Shown here: in pieces, positions 25,035 through 33,254 of the stretch
Layout of the letters: the number at the start of each line of letters is the position of its first letter
Position numbering within the stretch: the first letter of the stretch is position 1
Source of the DNA: an uncultured Paracoccaceae bacterium
GTDB taxonomy: Bacteria; Pseudomonadota; Alphaproteobacteria; Rhodobacterales; Rhodobacteraceae
NCBI GenBank assembly: GCA_947489445.1
Contig: CANLDN010000008.1
Span: forward strand, 140,614 to 204,613
DNA: 64,000 nucleotides
Direction of reading: 5' to 3'
The notes under the pieces: generated by a model
Told to the model about the DNA's origin: nothing
The model's database searches: none
Seen by the model: the letters and a program-made list of their open reading frames with translations, nothing else
Translations under genes and position numbers: made by a program

Positions 25035-25063
25035 GTTTTCTGAGTAGCCGGATCGATATTTTT
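25025..25063 (+). terminator. weak terminator-like hairpin after the hybrid kinase
   Basis: Arms ATCCGG and CCGGAT (6 pairs) with a 17-base loop, followed four bases later by a run of T residues. It overlaps the convergent ends of the kinase and permease genes. The stem is short, so this is tentative. Confidence 0.35.
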
Positions 25064-25826
25064 ACCGCAAACGCCATTTGGTCGCGCGCCTTTCAAGCAA
25101 GTTGATCATGGTCCATTCCAGCGCAAGGATGAATAGCACAAAGCTGAACGCATAGGCCATGACATAACCAATTTCAAAAAGCTGAAAATAGAGATGGATC
25201 TGAAAGCCGATCCCATCGCTGCGGCCCAGAAATTCAACAACCAGAACGATCTTCCAAATAATCGCCAACCCATTGCGGGTACTTGATGCGATAAACGGCC
25301 AAAGCTGTGGCAATACGACGTGCCGAAAATGCGTCATGCGGCTCATCTGGAATGAGCGGGCCATATCCTCAAGCTGGGGGTTGAGGGCGCGGGTTCCTTC
25401 GCGGATCGTCACGGCAACCATGGCCGTCTTGTTCAATGCAACAGCCGTGATGGCGGCAACCTCGTTCAACCCGATCCAAAGATAACAAAGCACGATGACG
25501 ACAAGTGCGGGAATATTTAGAAATACGACAAGCCATGCGCCAAACCAGCGATCCAGGGTGTCATTGCGCCCCATCGCAAAGCCAATGATCAGGCCAAACG
25601 TCATCGCCAGCCCAAAAGCAGCGGCAACCCGCCAGATCGTGGCGGCCATATGATGAGCCAATGCGCCTGACGCGGCCTCTTTCCGGGCAATCTGCCAAAC
25701 CTCAAACGGTGTTGGCAATACCATCGAATCCGCTCTGAGCCATGCCAGAACACTCCATAACACCACCAGCCCAACGAGGGATATTGTGGTGATAGCGCCG
25801 TTCATCTGTGGTGACGTGGAATTCAT
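25062..25826 (-). CDS. ABC transporter permease, taurine/nitrate type (TauC/SsuC-like)
   Basis: This 254-residue membrane protein has about six helices and the conserved cytoplasmic loop of the SsuC/TauC family (MARSFQMSRMTHFRHVVLPQ followed by a Pro-Phe-Ile strand and RNGLAIIWKIVLVVEF). No ATPase or binding-protein gene is adjacent. A matching ATPase (39677-40342) and binding protein (40345-41316) of the same family occur 14 kb away in the same island, and no other permease of that type is present, so they probably form one transporter. It is convergent with the kinase gene and divergent from the NosR-like gene. Confidence 0.9.
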   Translation of the reverse strand: MNSTSPQMNGAITTISLVGLVVLWSVLAWLRADSMVLPTPFEVWQIARKEAASGALAHHMAATIWRVAAAFGLAMTFGLIIGFAMGRNDTLDRWFGAWLVVFLNIPALVVIVLCYLWIGLNEVAAITAVALNKTAMVAVTIREGTRALNPQLEDMARSFQMSRMTHFRHVVLPQLWPFIASSTRNGLAIIWKIVLVVEFLGRSDGIGFQIHLYFQLFEIGYVMAYAFSFVLFILALEWTMINLLERRATKWRLR

Positions 25827-25882
25827 TTTGTCACCTTGTCATGAAACCATATTTGATCCCAATGCCAAACTGCCCGCCTCAT

Positions 25883-25895
25883 ACCTAAGTCGCAT
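25883..25895 (+). promoter_or_regulatory. candidate regulon operator, NosR-like gene copy
   Basis: ACCTAAGTCGCAT matches the shared motif MCCWWGGTCGYAT with one mismatch in the core. It ends 34 bases before the start of the NosR-like gene and points towards it. Confidence 0.4.
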
Positions 25896-25929
25896 AGGAG
25901 AGCAGACGCACCCCGCATAGGGTTACGTC

Positions 25930-28017
25930 ATGCGCGTTCTGACAGTTTGCTTGAGTTTTGTTCTGTTGCTTACCCATGCGATGGCGGGCCTTGCTGCGCC
26001 GCTTGATCGTGAGGCGCTGGCACCCTTCATCGTGCCACCCATGTCACTGGGCGAGCGGCTGAATGATGAAGGGGTCTGGCAGCTATTGAACTCTGGCGGG
26101 GCAGAAGCCGGATTTGTATTCGAAACCGAACCGATGGCTCCATTGCCCGGGTTTTCCGGGGCGTCCATCAACATGCTGGTGGTGCTTGATCTGGATGGCC
26201 GGTTTCTGGATGTGAAGCTGATTTCGCATAACGAACCGATCTTTGTGTCGGGGCTGGGTGAGGCGCCTTTCCATCAGTTCTTTGAGCAGTATCGCGGTCA
26301 TTCGATTTCGGACAGTCTTGTGGTGGGCAGCCCTTATGGCAGCGGCAGCGACGGATCCGCGCTGGTTTACTTGGACGGGGTCACAAAGGCGACGGCGTCG
26401 GTCCGGATCGCGCATGAAAGCATTTTGGCCGCCACGTTGAAGGTCGCTCGCGAGAAGATGAGCGGGATTGCGACCGGGCCACCGGCCTATCCCAATCAGG
26501 ACTATTCCGAGGACCTAACATGGTCCGATCTGGTCGATCAGGGGTTGGTTGTGCGCCGCACGGTCAGCAACTCGGAAATTGATGCTGAATTCGCCGGAAC
26601 CATATGGGAATACGACGATCCCGAGGGGCGAGCTGACCCGGACGGTACCTATCTGGACTTGTGGGTTGTCGATATCGGCCCGCAGTCGATTGCGCGGGCT
26701 GTTCTTTCAGATGGCACATTTGAAGAATTGCAAAGCTTCATGGCGATAGCCGACACCGATGAACCGGTTCTGGTCATTGAAACCGCCCGCCACGGCCTGA
26801 TTACGGATGATTTTGTCCGCAACACATCCCCCGATTTGATCAGCGCAGAACAGGGTGGATTTCCGATTGCATTTCGTGATGCGGATATCTTTATACAACT
26901 ACATTCCGACGTGCCCGAAGAATTACATGATGGTACGGCCCTCATCCTGCGCACGGATCGCCGTTTGGGTTTTGATCCGACATCGGAATGGACGCTGAAT
27001 GTAAAGGGATTGCGGGAGCACGGCGTGTTCCAGCCCGAAATCGGATCGGTGACGATTGGGACCACCTTGTCGTCGGACCCACGTTTCTTCAACCGGCCAG
27101 AGGTGGTCAGACCGCGTCCGCCGTGGCTTGACGCGCTGTGGAACCGGGCCGCCGATCTGGTTGTTCTGAGTGGTTTTTTGATCGGGCTGATTGCACTTCT
27201 GGGGTTTGGTCTGAACAGTTTGGCCGGGCATCGGTATTTTATCCCGATCCGGCTTGCGATCCTCGCCTTCATGACGGTTTTCGTTGGGTGGTGGGGACAG
27301 GGCCAGTTGTCGATTGCCACTCCGTTGGCAGTGATCCGGACGGCGTTTGAAGGGGGCAGCTTCGCCTTTCTGCTGTATGACCCGTTCTCACTGTTGTTGT
27401 GGGCTGTGTCGATCCTTGGTTTCGTTTTGTGGGGGCGCGGGCTGTTTTGCGGCTGGCTGTGCCCGTTTGGCGCGTTGCAGGAGTTTGCCCATCATATCGG
27501 TCGCGTGCTGCATCTGCCGCAGATCGAACCGTCTGAAGCGTGGGACGACAGGCTAAAATGGCTGAAATACGTTGTTTTGGCCGGACTGGTTGCGCTGGTT
27601 TTCACCGCCCCCGCGCGGCTGGACAAGGCGATTGAGGTTGAACCTTTCAAGACTGCCATCACCACCTTCTTTATCCGGGAATGGTATTATGTGGCGTATG
27701 CGGTGTGCCTGCTGTTGTCATCCATGGTGCTGTTCAAAGGGTTCTGTCGCTATGCCTGTCCTTTGGGCGCGGTCATGGCGATTGGAGGGCTGGTCCGGGG
27801 TCGCGACTGGATCGCGCGACGCGCCGAATGCGGCTCACCCTGTCAGCTATGCAAGGTCAAGTGCAGCTATGGCGCGATCAGGAAGACGGGAGAGATACAG
27901 TATTCCGAATGTTTTCAATGCCTTGACTGCGTGACCATCCATGATGATCCAGAACAATGTGTACCGCTGATCCTGGCCGCAAAGAACGGGCGATCTTTGC
28001 AGAAGGTGGCGGCCTGA
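25930..28017 (+). CDS. NosR/NirI-like membrane flavo-iron-sulfur protein
   Basis: This 695-residue protein has a signal peptide (to about residue 20), a periplasmic FMN-binding domain (about 70-180, with DGVTKATASVRIAHESI as the flavinylation-type motif), a further periplasmic region, about five membrane helices from residue 405, and cytoplasmic 4Fe-4S motifs. The Cys clusters are CGWLCPFGALQEF, CRYACPLGAVMA and a C-terminal pair CGSPCQLCKVKC and CFQCLDC. NosR-type proteins carry electrons across the membrane. No nos or nir genes are present, so its role here is more likely redox supply or control in alcohol oxidation. It overlaps apbE, whose product attaches FMN covalently to such domains. 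Confidence 0.9.
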   Translation: MRVLTVCLSFVLLLTHAMAGLAAPLDREALAPFIVPPMSLGERLNDEGVWQLLNSGGAEAGFVFETEPMAPLPGFSGASINMLVVLDLDGRFLDVKLISHNEPIFVSGLGEAPFHQFFEQYRGHSISDSLVVGSPYGSGSDGSALVYLDGVTKATASVRIAHESILAATLKVAREKMSGIATGPPAYPNQDYSEDLTWSDLVDQGLVVRRTVSNSEIDAEFAGTIWEYDDPEGRADPDGTYLDLWVVDIGPQSIARAVLSDGTFEELQSFMAIADTDEPVLVIETARHGLITDDFVRNTSPDLISAEQGGFPIAFRDADIFIQLHSDVPEELHDGTALILRTDRRLGFDPTSEWTLNVKGLREHGVFQPEIGSVTIGTTLSSDPRFFNRPEVVRPRPPWLDALWNRAADLVVLSGFLIGLIALLGFGLNSLAGHRYFIPIRLAILAFMTVFVGWWGQGQLSIATPLAVIRTAFEGGSFAFLLYDPFSLLLWAVSILGFVLWGRGLFCGWLCPFGALQEFAHHIGRVLHLPQIEPSEAWDDRLKWLKYVVLAGLVALVFTAPARLDKAIEVEPFKTAITTFFIREWYYVAYAVCLLLSSMVLFKGFCRYACPLGAVMAIGGLVRGRDWIARRAECGSPCQLCKVKCSYGAIRKTGEIQYSECFQCLDCVTIHDDPEQCVPLILAAKNGRSLQKVAA

Positions 28018-28883
28018 TGCGAATGACCCGTCGTCATTTCCTCACGATCAGTGCTGCTATGGCGGCCGCTCCCGCTTGGGCCGACACACATTCCTGGCAG
28101 GGCCATGCCTTTGGTGCTGAGGTCAGCCTGACGATCAAGGGGGGATCTGCTGAGGTGTTGCAAAAGGTCCGTACGCGACTGTTGGAGATAGAAAAACTGT
28201 TCAGCCTGTACGATCCTGGATCGGCTCTGGTCTGGTTGAACAATGAAGGGGTTCTGTATGATCCCGACGATCGCTTTATCAGGCTGATGCGGGCTGCTGA
28301 TGTTGCCAACGCGGTCACAAATGGATTGTTCGATCCAACTGTACAGCCACTCTGGCGTGCTGTGGCTGAGGGGGATGACATCGACACGGCCCGTGCCTTG
28401 ATCGGGTGGGACAGGGTGCAATTTGATGCTGGCCGCGTGAAACTTGATGCCGGACAGGCGCTGACATTCAACGGGATCGCGCAAGGTTTCGCGACGGACC
28501 TCGTGACTGAGCAATTACACGCGCTTGGCCTGACAGATACGCTCGTCAATATCGGCGAATATCGCGCCTTGGGTGGCCCGTGGCGACTTGGGATCAGCGA
28601 TCCGATGCATGGCCAGTTGGGGATGCGGACATTGCAGGGGAACGCCATCGCCACCTCTAGCCCTACGGCAATGCAATTGGGTCAACAGATGCACATCCTG
28701 CATCACAAGGCCAGAGCGCGCTGGTCGACCGTATCCGTCGAAGCGGCCACCGCGACCCTGGCTGATTGCCTGTCGACGGCCCTGTGCCTGGCACCGCGTG
28801 ATCTGATCGACGCGGTGCGCGCGACTGACGGTATCCAGCGGATCACGTTAGTTGATTTTCAAGGGAACTTGACCAGTTTTTGA
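28017..28883 (+). CDS. apbE: FAD:protein FMN transferase (ApbE family)
   Basis: This 288-residue exported protein has a twin-arginine-type signal (TRRHFLTISAAMAAAPAWA) and the ApbE fold: GAEVSLTIKGG near the N-terminus, FDPTVQPLWRAV in the middle, then LTFNGIAQGFATDLV, LVNIGEYRALGG and the late SVEAATATLADCLSTALCL. It transfers FMN from FAD to a Thr or Ser of target proteins, very likely the FMN domain of the NosR-like protein whose gene it overlaps (TGATG). In LVNIGEYRALGG a Glu replaces the Gly-Gly-Asp more often seen in ApbE; this NIGEYRALG variant is typical of the NosX-like branch. Confidence 0.92.
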   Translation: MRMTRRHFLTISAAMAAAPAWADTHSWQGHAFGAEVSLTIKGGSAEVLQKVRTRLLEIEKLFSLYDPGSALVWLNNEGVLYDPDDRFIRLMRAADVANAVTNGLFDPTVQPLWRAVAEGDDIDTARALIGWDRVQFDAGRVKLDAGQALTFNGIAQGFATDLVTEQLHALGLTDTLVNIGEYRALGGPWRLGISDPMHGQLGMRTLQGNAIATSSPTAMQLGQQMHILHHKARARWSTVSVEAATATLADCLSTALCLAPRDLIDAVRATDGIQRITLVDFQGNLTSF

Positions 28884-28906
28884 CGCCGCCGGTCATCGCC
28901 TGTCAA

Positions 28907-28931
28907 CGGGCGCTGTACATCGCAGCGCCCG
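28907..28931. terminator. bidirectional hairpin terminator between convergent apbE and coxM
   Basis: Perfect 9-base arms CGGGCGCTG and CAGCGCCCG around a 7-base loop in the 60-base gap between two converging genes. It is followed by CCTTTCGTT on the plus strand, only a short T-run, but position and stem strength suit a terminator. Confidence 0.65.
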
Positions 28932-28943
28932 CCTTTCGTTCAA

Positions 28944-29732
28944 TCAGGATGCGGCCTTGACCGCTCTGCCTGTCATCACCTTGACCAGATGGGCACGGTA
29001 ATCCGCACTGCCATGCAGGTCGCTGATCAGGTCGTCTGCGGCGACGCTAAGTCCTGCAATCGCATCGGCGGCGAAAATCGCCGACAGCGCATCTTCTGCC
29101 GCGCTCCAGCGATGTACGCCTTCGTTCGAAGCACCTGTCACGGCAACCCGAACCCCATCGCTGTATTTGGCCACAAACACGCCGACCAGCGCAAAGCGCG
29201 AGGCGGGTTGGACGAATTTCTGGTAATTCGCCTTTTCTGGTACGGGGAAGGAGACTGCTGTGATGATTTCACCTTCCTCAAGGGCGGTCGTGAACATCCC
29301 TTGGAAATAGTCATCAGCCGCGATCTGCCGCTTGTTGGTGATGATCGTGGCTCCTGACCCCAGCGCCGCCGCCGGGTAGCAGGCCGCCGGGTCATTATTG
29401 GCAAGCGAACCGCCGATCGTGCCACGATTGCGCACAGCAGGATCACCGATATTGGCTGCCAGATCAGCCAATGCAGGGTACGTTCCCCCAACCTGACTGG
29501 CTACAGTCGCATGCGTAGTCGCGCCGCCGATGCGGATGTTGCCCGCTTCGGAGGCCACGCCTTGCATCTCGGTCACGCCGCTGAGCGAAACCAGTCTGGA
29601 CGGCGCCGCAAGCCGTTGTTTCAGCGTGGGTATCAGGGTTTGCCCGCCCCCCAGCGCCTGTGCGTCCTCGGCCCCCAAAGCGGCGACTGCGTCGGCCACG
29701 GAAGCCGGGCGTTCGATGTCAAATGCATACAT
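28944..29732 (-). CDS. coxM: molybdenum hydroxylase FAD subunit (CoxM-like)
   Basis: This 262-residue protein is the medium subunit of a xanthine-oxidase-family enzyme. FAD-binding motifs are ALGGGQTLIPTLKQRL (about residues 26-42) and TIGGSLANNDPAACYPAA (about 108-125). It passes electrons from the 2Fe-2S subunit to FAD and on to an acceptor. It is last in the operon coxG-coxS-coxL-coxM. Residue pattern and length match the CoxM/CutM group. Confidence 0.93.
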   Translation of the reverse strand: MYAFDIERPASVADAVAALGAEDAQALGGGQTLIPTLKQRLAAPSRLVSLSGVTEMQGVASEAGNIRIGGATTHATVASQVGGTYPALADLAANIGDPAVRNRGTIGGSLANNDPAACYPAAALGSGATIITNKRQIAADDYFQGMFTTALEEGEIITAVSFPVPEKANYQKFVQPASRFALVGVFVAKYSDGVRVAVTGASNEGVHRWSAAEDALSAIFAADAIAGLSVAADDLISDLHGSADYRAHLVKVMTGRAVKAAS

Positions 29733-29747
29733 GTCCGCTCTCCTTAC

Positions 29748-32117
29748 TTATGCGTTGTTCATGGCTGACCACACGCGGTGCGGGGTCATGGGCATGTCGA
29801 TGTGGGTGACGTTCTTGCCACCCGATTGCAGGGCGTCGATTACGGCATTCACGACCGTTGGTGGGGAACCGATGGCCCCGGCCTCACCGCAGCCTTTCAC
29901 GCCCAAGGGGTTGTGCGTGCAAGGGTTTCCCTTACTGTGATCGACGATGTAGAAGGGCAGATCGTCGGCGCGGGGCATGGTGTAGTCCATGTAGCTGGCC
30001 GACAGAAGCTGACCGTTCTCATCATAGGTCGTGTTTTCCACGAGCGCTTGGCCAATCCCTTGACCAAGCCCGCCATGGACCTGGCCGGTCACGACCATCG
30101 GGTTGATCACATTGCCGAAATCATCAACGGCGGTCATCCGATCTACACGGACCTTGCCGGTTTCGGGGTCAACCTCAACCTCGCAGCAATAGGCGCCAGA
30201 GGGGTAGGTAAAGTTGGCCGGATCGTAGAACGCTGTTTCCTCCAGCCCCGGTTCGATATCTTCGAGCGGGAAGTTGTGGGGGATGTAGGCCTTTAACGCG
30301 ACCTCACCAAAGCTGACCGACTTATCGGTGCCCGCGACGCTGAAAACACCGTCCTTCAGCTCGATATCCGCGTCAGAGGCTTCGAGCATGTGGGCTGCGA
30401 TCTTCTTGGCTTTGTTAATGATCTTCTCAGTCGCCCGCACCACGGCAGAACCGCAGACAGCGAGCGAACGGGACCCATAGGTGCCCATCCCGAACGGGAT
30501 CTTGGATGTGTCACCATGCACGATGTCGATGCTTTGCGGATCAATCCCCAGCATCTCGCCCACCACTTGGGGGAACACAGTCTCATGCCCTTGCCCGTGG
30601 CTGTGCGCGCCGACCATGACGGACAGGTTGCCGGTGGCGTTCACGCGCACTGTCGCGGCGTCATAAAGCCCAACGCGAGAGCCGAGAACGCCAACAAGGT
30701 TTGATGGCGCAATCCCGCAGGCTTCAATATAGGCGTTCACACCAAAGCCGCGCAGCAGGCCTTTGGCCTCGGATTCCTTGCGGCGCGCTTCGAAGGCAGC
30801 CTTGTCAGCGACCTTTTCCATCTGGTCCATCAGGGCATCGTAATTGCCGCTGTCATATTCCAGCCCGGCGGCTGAGGCGAAAGGGTATTGATCCGGCTTC
30901 ACAAAGTTCTTCCGGCGCAATTCAATCGGGTCCATGCCGATTTCACGGGCGGCTTTATCGATCACGCGTTCCAGTGAATACGTCGCCTCTGGCCGGCCTG
31001 CGCCGCGATAGGCGTCAACGGGGGCAGTGTTGGTGAACACGGCCTTCACGTTCACATAGACGAGCGGCACGGTGTAGTTCCCGGCCATCAGCGTGCCATG
31101 CAGGAAGGTTGGTGTCGCGGTCGAAAAGTTCGACAGATATGCGCCGACATTGGCCATGGTTTCGGTGCGGAAAGCGAGGAAGTTACCCTCTTCATCCATC
31201 GCCAGTTCGATCTTGGTCACATGGTCGCGGCCATGGGCGTCGGTCAGGAACGCCTCTGTCCGGTCGGCGGTCCATTTGACGGTGCGACCGAGTTTCTTGG
31301 CCGCCGCCAGCACCAGAGCTTCTTCGCCGTAGTGATAGATTTTGGAGCCGAAACCGCCGCCCACGTCAGGCGCAATCACAGTCAGCTTATTCTCGGGGAT
31401 GCCCATCACGAAGGCACTGATCAGCAGCCGCGTCAGGTGTGGGTTCTGACTGGTTGTGTGAAGGATGTATTCGTCAGTTCCCGGGTTGTAGTGGCCGATG
31501 GAACAACGCGGTTCCATCGCGTTGGGGACCAGACGGTTGTTGACCAGTTCCAGCGTAGTCACGTGATGCGCGTTCTTGATCGCCTCATCGGTGGCGGCGC
31601 GATTATCCTCGATCCAGCCCCAGTCAAAGCACTGGTTGGTGCCGATTTCATCATGCACATAATGATCCGCGGCAAGCGCGTCTTTCATGTCCACAATGGC
31701 AGGCAGTTCTTCGATATCGGCCTCAATCGCCTCAACCGCGTCGCGGGCCTGTTGCACCGTTTCGGCAATCACTGCCGCATAGGCATCACCCACATGACGG
31801 ACCTTGCCGTGCGCGAGCACTGGTCGCTTGGGTTCATGCATCGGCGTGCCGTCGCGGCTGTTGATCAGCCAGCCAGCGGGGTTGCCGCCCACTTCGGCGA
31901 AGTCTTCACCTGTCAAAATGGCAAGCACGCCGGGCATGGCGGCGGCAGCGGATGTGTCGATGGATTTGATTTTACCATTCGCGACGGTTGATCGGGCAAA
32001 AACCGCGGCACATTCGCCTTGGGTTTGAATGTCGTCGGTATACTGACCGCGACCGGTCAGAAAGCGGACATCTTCGCGGCGCTTCGTTGCCGCGCCAATT
32101 CCGGTGTCTTTGGGCAT
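29748..32117 (-). CDS. coxL: molybdenum hydroxylase large subunit (form II CoxL-like)
   Basis: This 789-residue catalytic subunit binds the molybdopterin-cytosine-dinucleotide cofactor. It begins with the (G)RREDVRFLTGRGQYTDDIQ start of the family and contains APDVGGGFGSK and the late GVKGCGEAGAIGSPPTVVNA. The active-site loop reads AYRGAGR (residues 369-375), the form II signature, not the AYXCSFR loop of true form I carbon monoxide dehydrogenases. The Cys that carries the Mo-Cu copper is therefore missing. A role in aldehyde or other hydroxylation, perhaps the aldehyde produced by the alcohol dehydrogenase, is inferred from the neighbourhood. No cytoplasmic maturation genes (coxD/E/F) are seen nearby. 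Confidence 0.93.
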   Translation of the reverse strand: MPKDTGIGAATKRREDVRFLTGRGQYTDDIQTQGECAAVFARSTVANGKIKSIDTSAAAAMPGVLAILTGEDFAEVGGNPAGWLINSRDGTPMHEPKRPVLAHGKVRHVGDAYAAVIAETVQQARDAVEAIEADIEELPAIVDMKDALAADHYVHDEIGTNQCFDWGWIEDNRAATDEAIKNAHHVTTLELVNNRLVPNAMEPRCSIGHYNPGTDEYILHTTSQNPHLTRLLISAFVMGIPENKLTVIAPDVGGGFGSKIYHYGEEALVLAAAKKLGRTVKWTADRTEAFLTDAHGRDHVTKIELAMDEEGNFLAFRTETMANVGAYLSNFSTATPTFLHGTLMAGNYTVPLVYVNVKAVFTNTAPVDAYRGAGRPEATYSLERVIDKAAREIGMDPIELRRKNFVKPDQYPFASAAGLEYDSGNYDALMDQMEKVADKAAFEARRKESEAKGLLRGFGVNAYIEACGIAPSNLVGVLGSRVGLYDAATVRVNATGNLSVMVGAHSHGQGHETVFPQVVGEMLGIDPQSIDIVHGDTSKIPFGMGTYGSRSLAVCGSAVVRATEKIINKAKKIAAHMLEASDADIELKDGVFSVAGTDKSVSFGEVALKAYIPHNFPLEDIEPGLEETAFYDPANFTYPSGAYCCEVEVDPETGKVRVDRMTAVDDFGNVINPMVVTGQVHGGLGQGIGQALVENTTYDENGQLLSASYMDYTMPRADDLPFYIVDHSKGNPCTHNPLGVKGCGEAGAIGSPPTVVNAVIDALQSGGKNVTHIDMPMTPHRVWSAMNNA

Positions 32118-32142
32118 GATTACCCTCCCTTAAATGTCTGAA

Positions 32143-32628
32143 TTACTCAGCGGCGATGGCGCTCACGTCCTGCCCGGACGCGGCCATGATGGCCTTAACA
32201 ATGTTGTGGTAGCCGGTGCACCGGCAGATATTGCCTTCCAGATACTCTCTGATCTCTGTTTCGGATGGCTTTGGATTGTCTTTCAGCAACGCTGCCGCAG
32301 TCATCACCATACCGGGCGTGCAGAACCCGCATTGCAACCCGTGGTGATCCTGAAAGGCTTGCTGGATCACGTTGAGCGAGCCATCGGCATTCGCCTGGCC
32401 TTCAATCGTGCCGACTTCGGTGCCATCGGCCTCAACTGCGAACATCGTGCAGGCCTTTATCGCCTCACCGTTCACATGCACCACACAGGCCCCGCACTGC
32501 GACGTGTCACAGCCGATATGCGTGCCGGTCAGGCGCAGGTCTTCGCGTAAAAAGGAAGACAGCAATGTGCGCCCTTCCACGTCGCCGGAAACCGATTTTC
32601 CATTGACCGTCATCGTTACTTTGGTCAT
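32143..32628 (-). CDS. coxS: molybdenum hydroxylase 2Fe-2S subunit (CoxS-like)
   Basis: This 161-residue iron-sulfur subunit has the plant-type 2Fe-2S motif [15 protein letters not shown] with its fourth Cys in ACTMF, and the second, C-terminal 2Fe-2S motif [10 protein letters not shown] paired with [16 protein letters not shown]. It moves electrons from the molybdenum centre to FAD in CoxM. Gene order S-L-M differs from the classical coxMSL order and is common for form II operons. Length is normal. Confidence 0.95.
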   Translation of the reverse strand: MTKVTMTVNGKSVSGDVEGRTLLSSFLREDLRLTGTHIGCDTSQCGACVVHVNGEAIKACTMFAVEADGTEVGTIEGQANADGSLNVIQQAFQDHHGLQCGFCTPGMVMTAAALLKDNPKPSETEIREYLEGNICRCTGYHNIVKAIMAASGQDVSAIAAE

Positions 32629-32661
32629 CCCATCCTCCCTTTGGATATCTTTTCGTCCGGC

Positions 32662-33174
32662 TCAAGCGCGCCGCAGCTTGCTGAACCATCCCTTTTTCTT
32701 GGTGTCTGCAGTATCAGCTTCGTCATCTTCGCCCGGTGGCTCCACGGCCTCCTGAAAATTGGCGAAGAACTGATCGGCCATTTTCTTGGCAAAGCCGTCG
32801 ATGATACGCGATCCAAGCTGGGCAAGCTTGCCGCCCACTTTGGCCTCTACATCATATTCAAGCAGTGTTGCGTCACCTTCGGCTGTCAGCCGGACATCGG
32901 CGCCGCCTTTGGCAAATCCGGCGGGTCCGCCCTTGCCCTCACCGCTGATGGTCAGGCTTTCGTGTTCAACCCGGTCGCTGATGACAACTGCACCCTTGAA
33001 AGTGGCTTTCACTGGTCCGACCTTTTGAACGACCGTCGCCTCAAAACCTTCATCGGCTGAACCTGACATTTCAGTACACCCGGGCACGCAGGCCTTGAGA
33101 ACCTCGGGGTCAAGAAGCCCCGCCCAGACAGTTGCGATATCGGCGTTGATTGTGCGGCTTCCACTTAAATTCAT
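32662..33174 (-). CDS. coxG: CoxG-like SRPBCC carbon monoxide dehydrogenase-associated protein
   Basis: This 170-residue protein has the CoxG fold: MNLSGSRTINADIATVWAGL at the start, LKACVPGCTEMSG, and GGPAGFAKGGADVRLTAEGD in the middle. A charged C-terminal tail (EDDEADTADTKKKGWFSKL) follows the domain. CoxG proteins are thought to recruit the Mo hydroxylase to the membrane or to quinone. It is the first gene of the cox operon and lies 55 bases downstream of a copy of the shared 13-base motif. Confidence 0.9.
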   Translation of the reverse strand: MNLSGSRTINADIATVWAGLLDPEVLKACVPGCTEMSGSADEGFEATVVQKVGPVKATFKGAVVISDRVEHESLTISGEGKGGPAGFAKGGADVRLTAEGDATLLEYDVEAKVGGKLAQLGSRIIDGFAKKMADQFFANFQEAVEPPGEDDEADTADTKKKGWFSKLRRA

Positions 33175-33229
33175 GGTCTCATCCGTTTCATTTCAAAAGG
33201 AAGACTAGGGACCAGAGCGGCATTACGAT

Positions 33230-33242
33230 ATGCGACCAAGGG
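33230..33242 (-). promoter_or_regulatory. candidate regulon operator, cox operon copy
   Basis: On the minus strand the bases read CCCTTGGTCGCAT, matching MCCWWGGTCGYAT. The site ends 55 bases before the coxG start, lies within the 80-base gap after the XoxJ-like gene, and has the same orientation relative to its gene as the other copies. A separate GACTAGG/CCTAGTC inverted repeat spans it (33203-33249). Confidence 0.45.
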
Positions 33243-33254
33243 CCTAGTCCGATT

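Noticed and set aside
25930..28017. Reading the NosR-like gene as evidence of denitrification
   Set aside because: No nosZ, nosDFY or nir genes are in the window and the context is alcohol oxidation.
29748..32117. Calling the cox operon an aerobic carbon monoxide dehydrogenase
   Set aside because: The active-site loop is AYRGAGR (form II) without the copper-binding Cys of form I enzymes.
33203..33249. GACTAGG/CCTAGTC inverted repeat as a terminator of the XoxJ-like gene
   Set aside because: It lies upstream of coxG and before the end of the converging reading direction; the arms are only 7 bases with a 33-base loop and there is no T-run.
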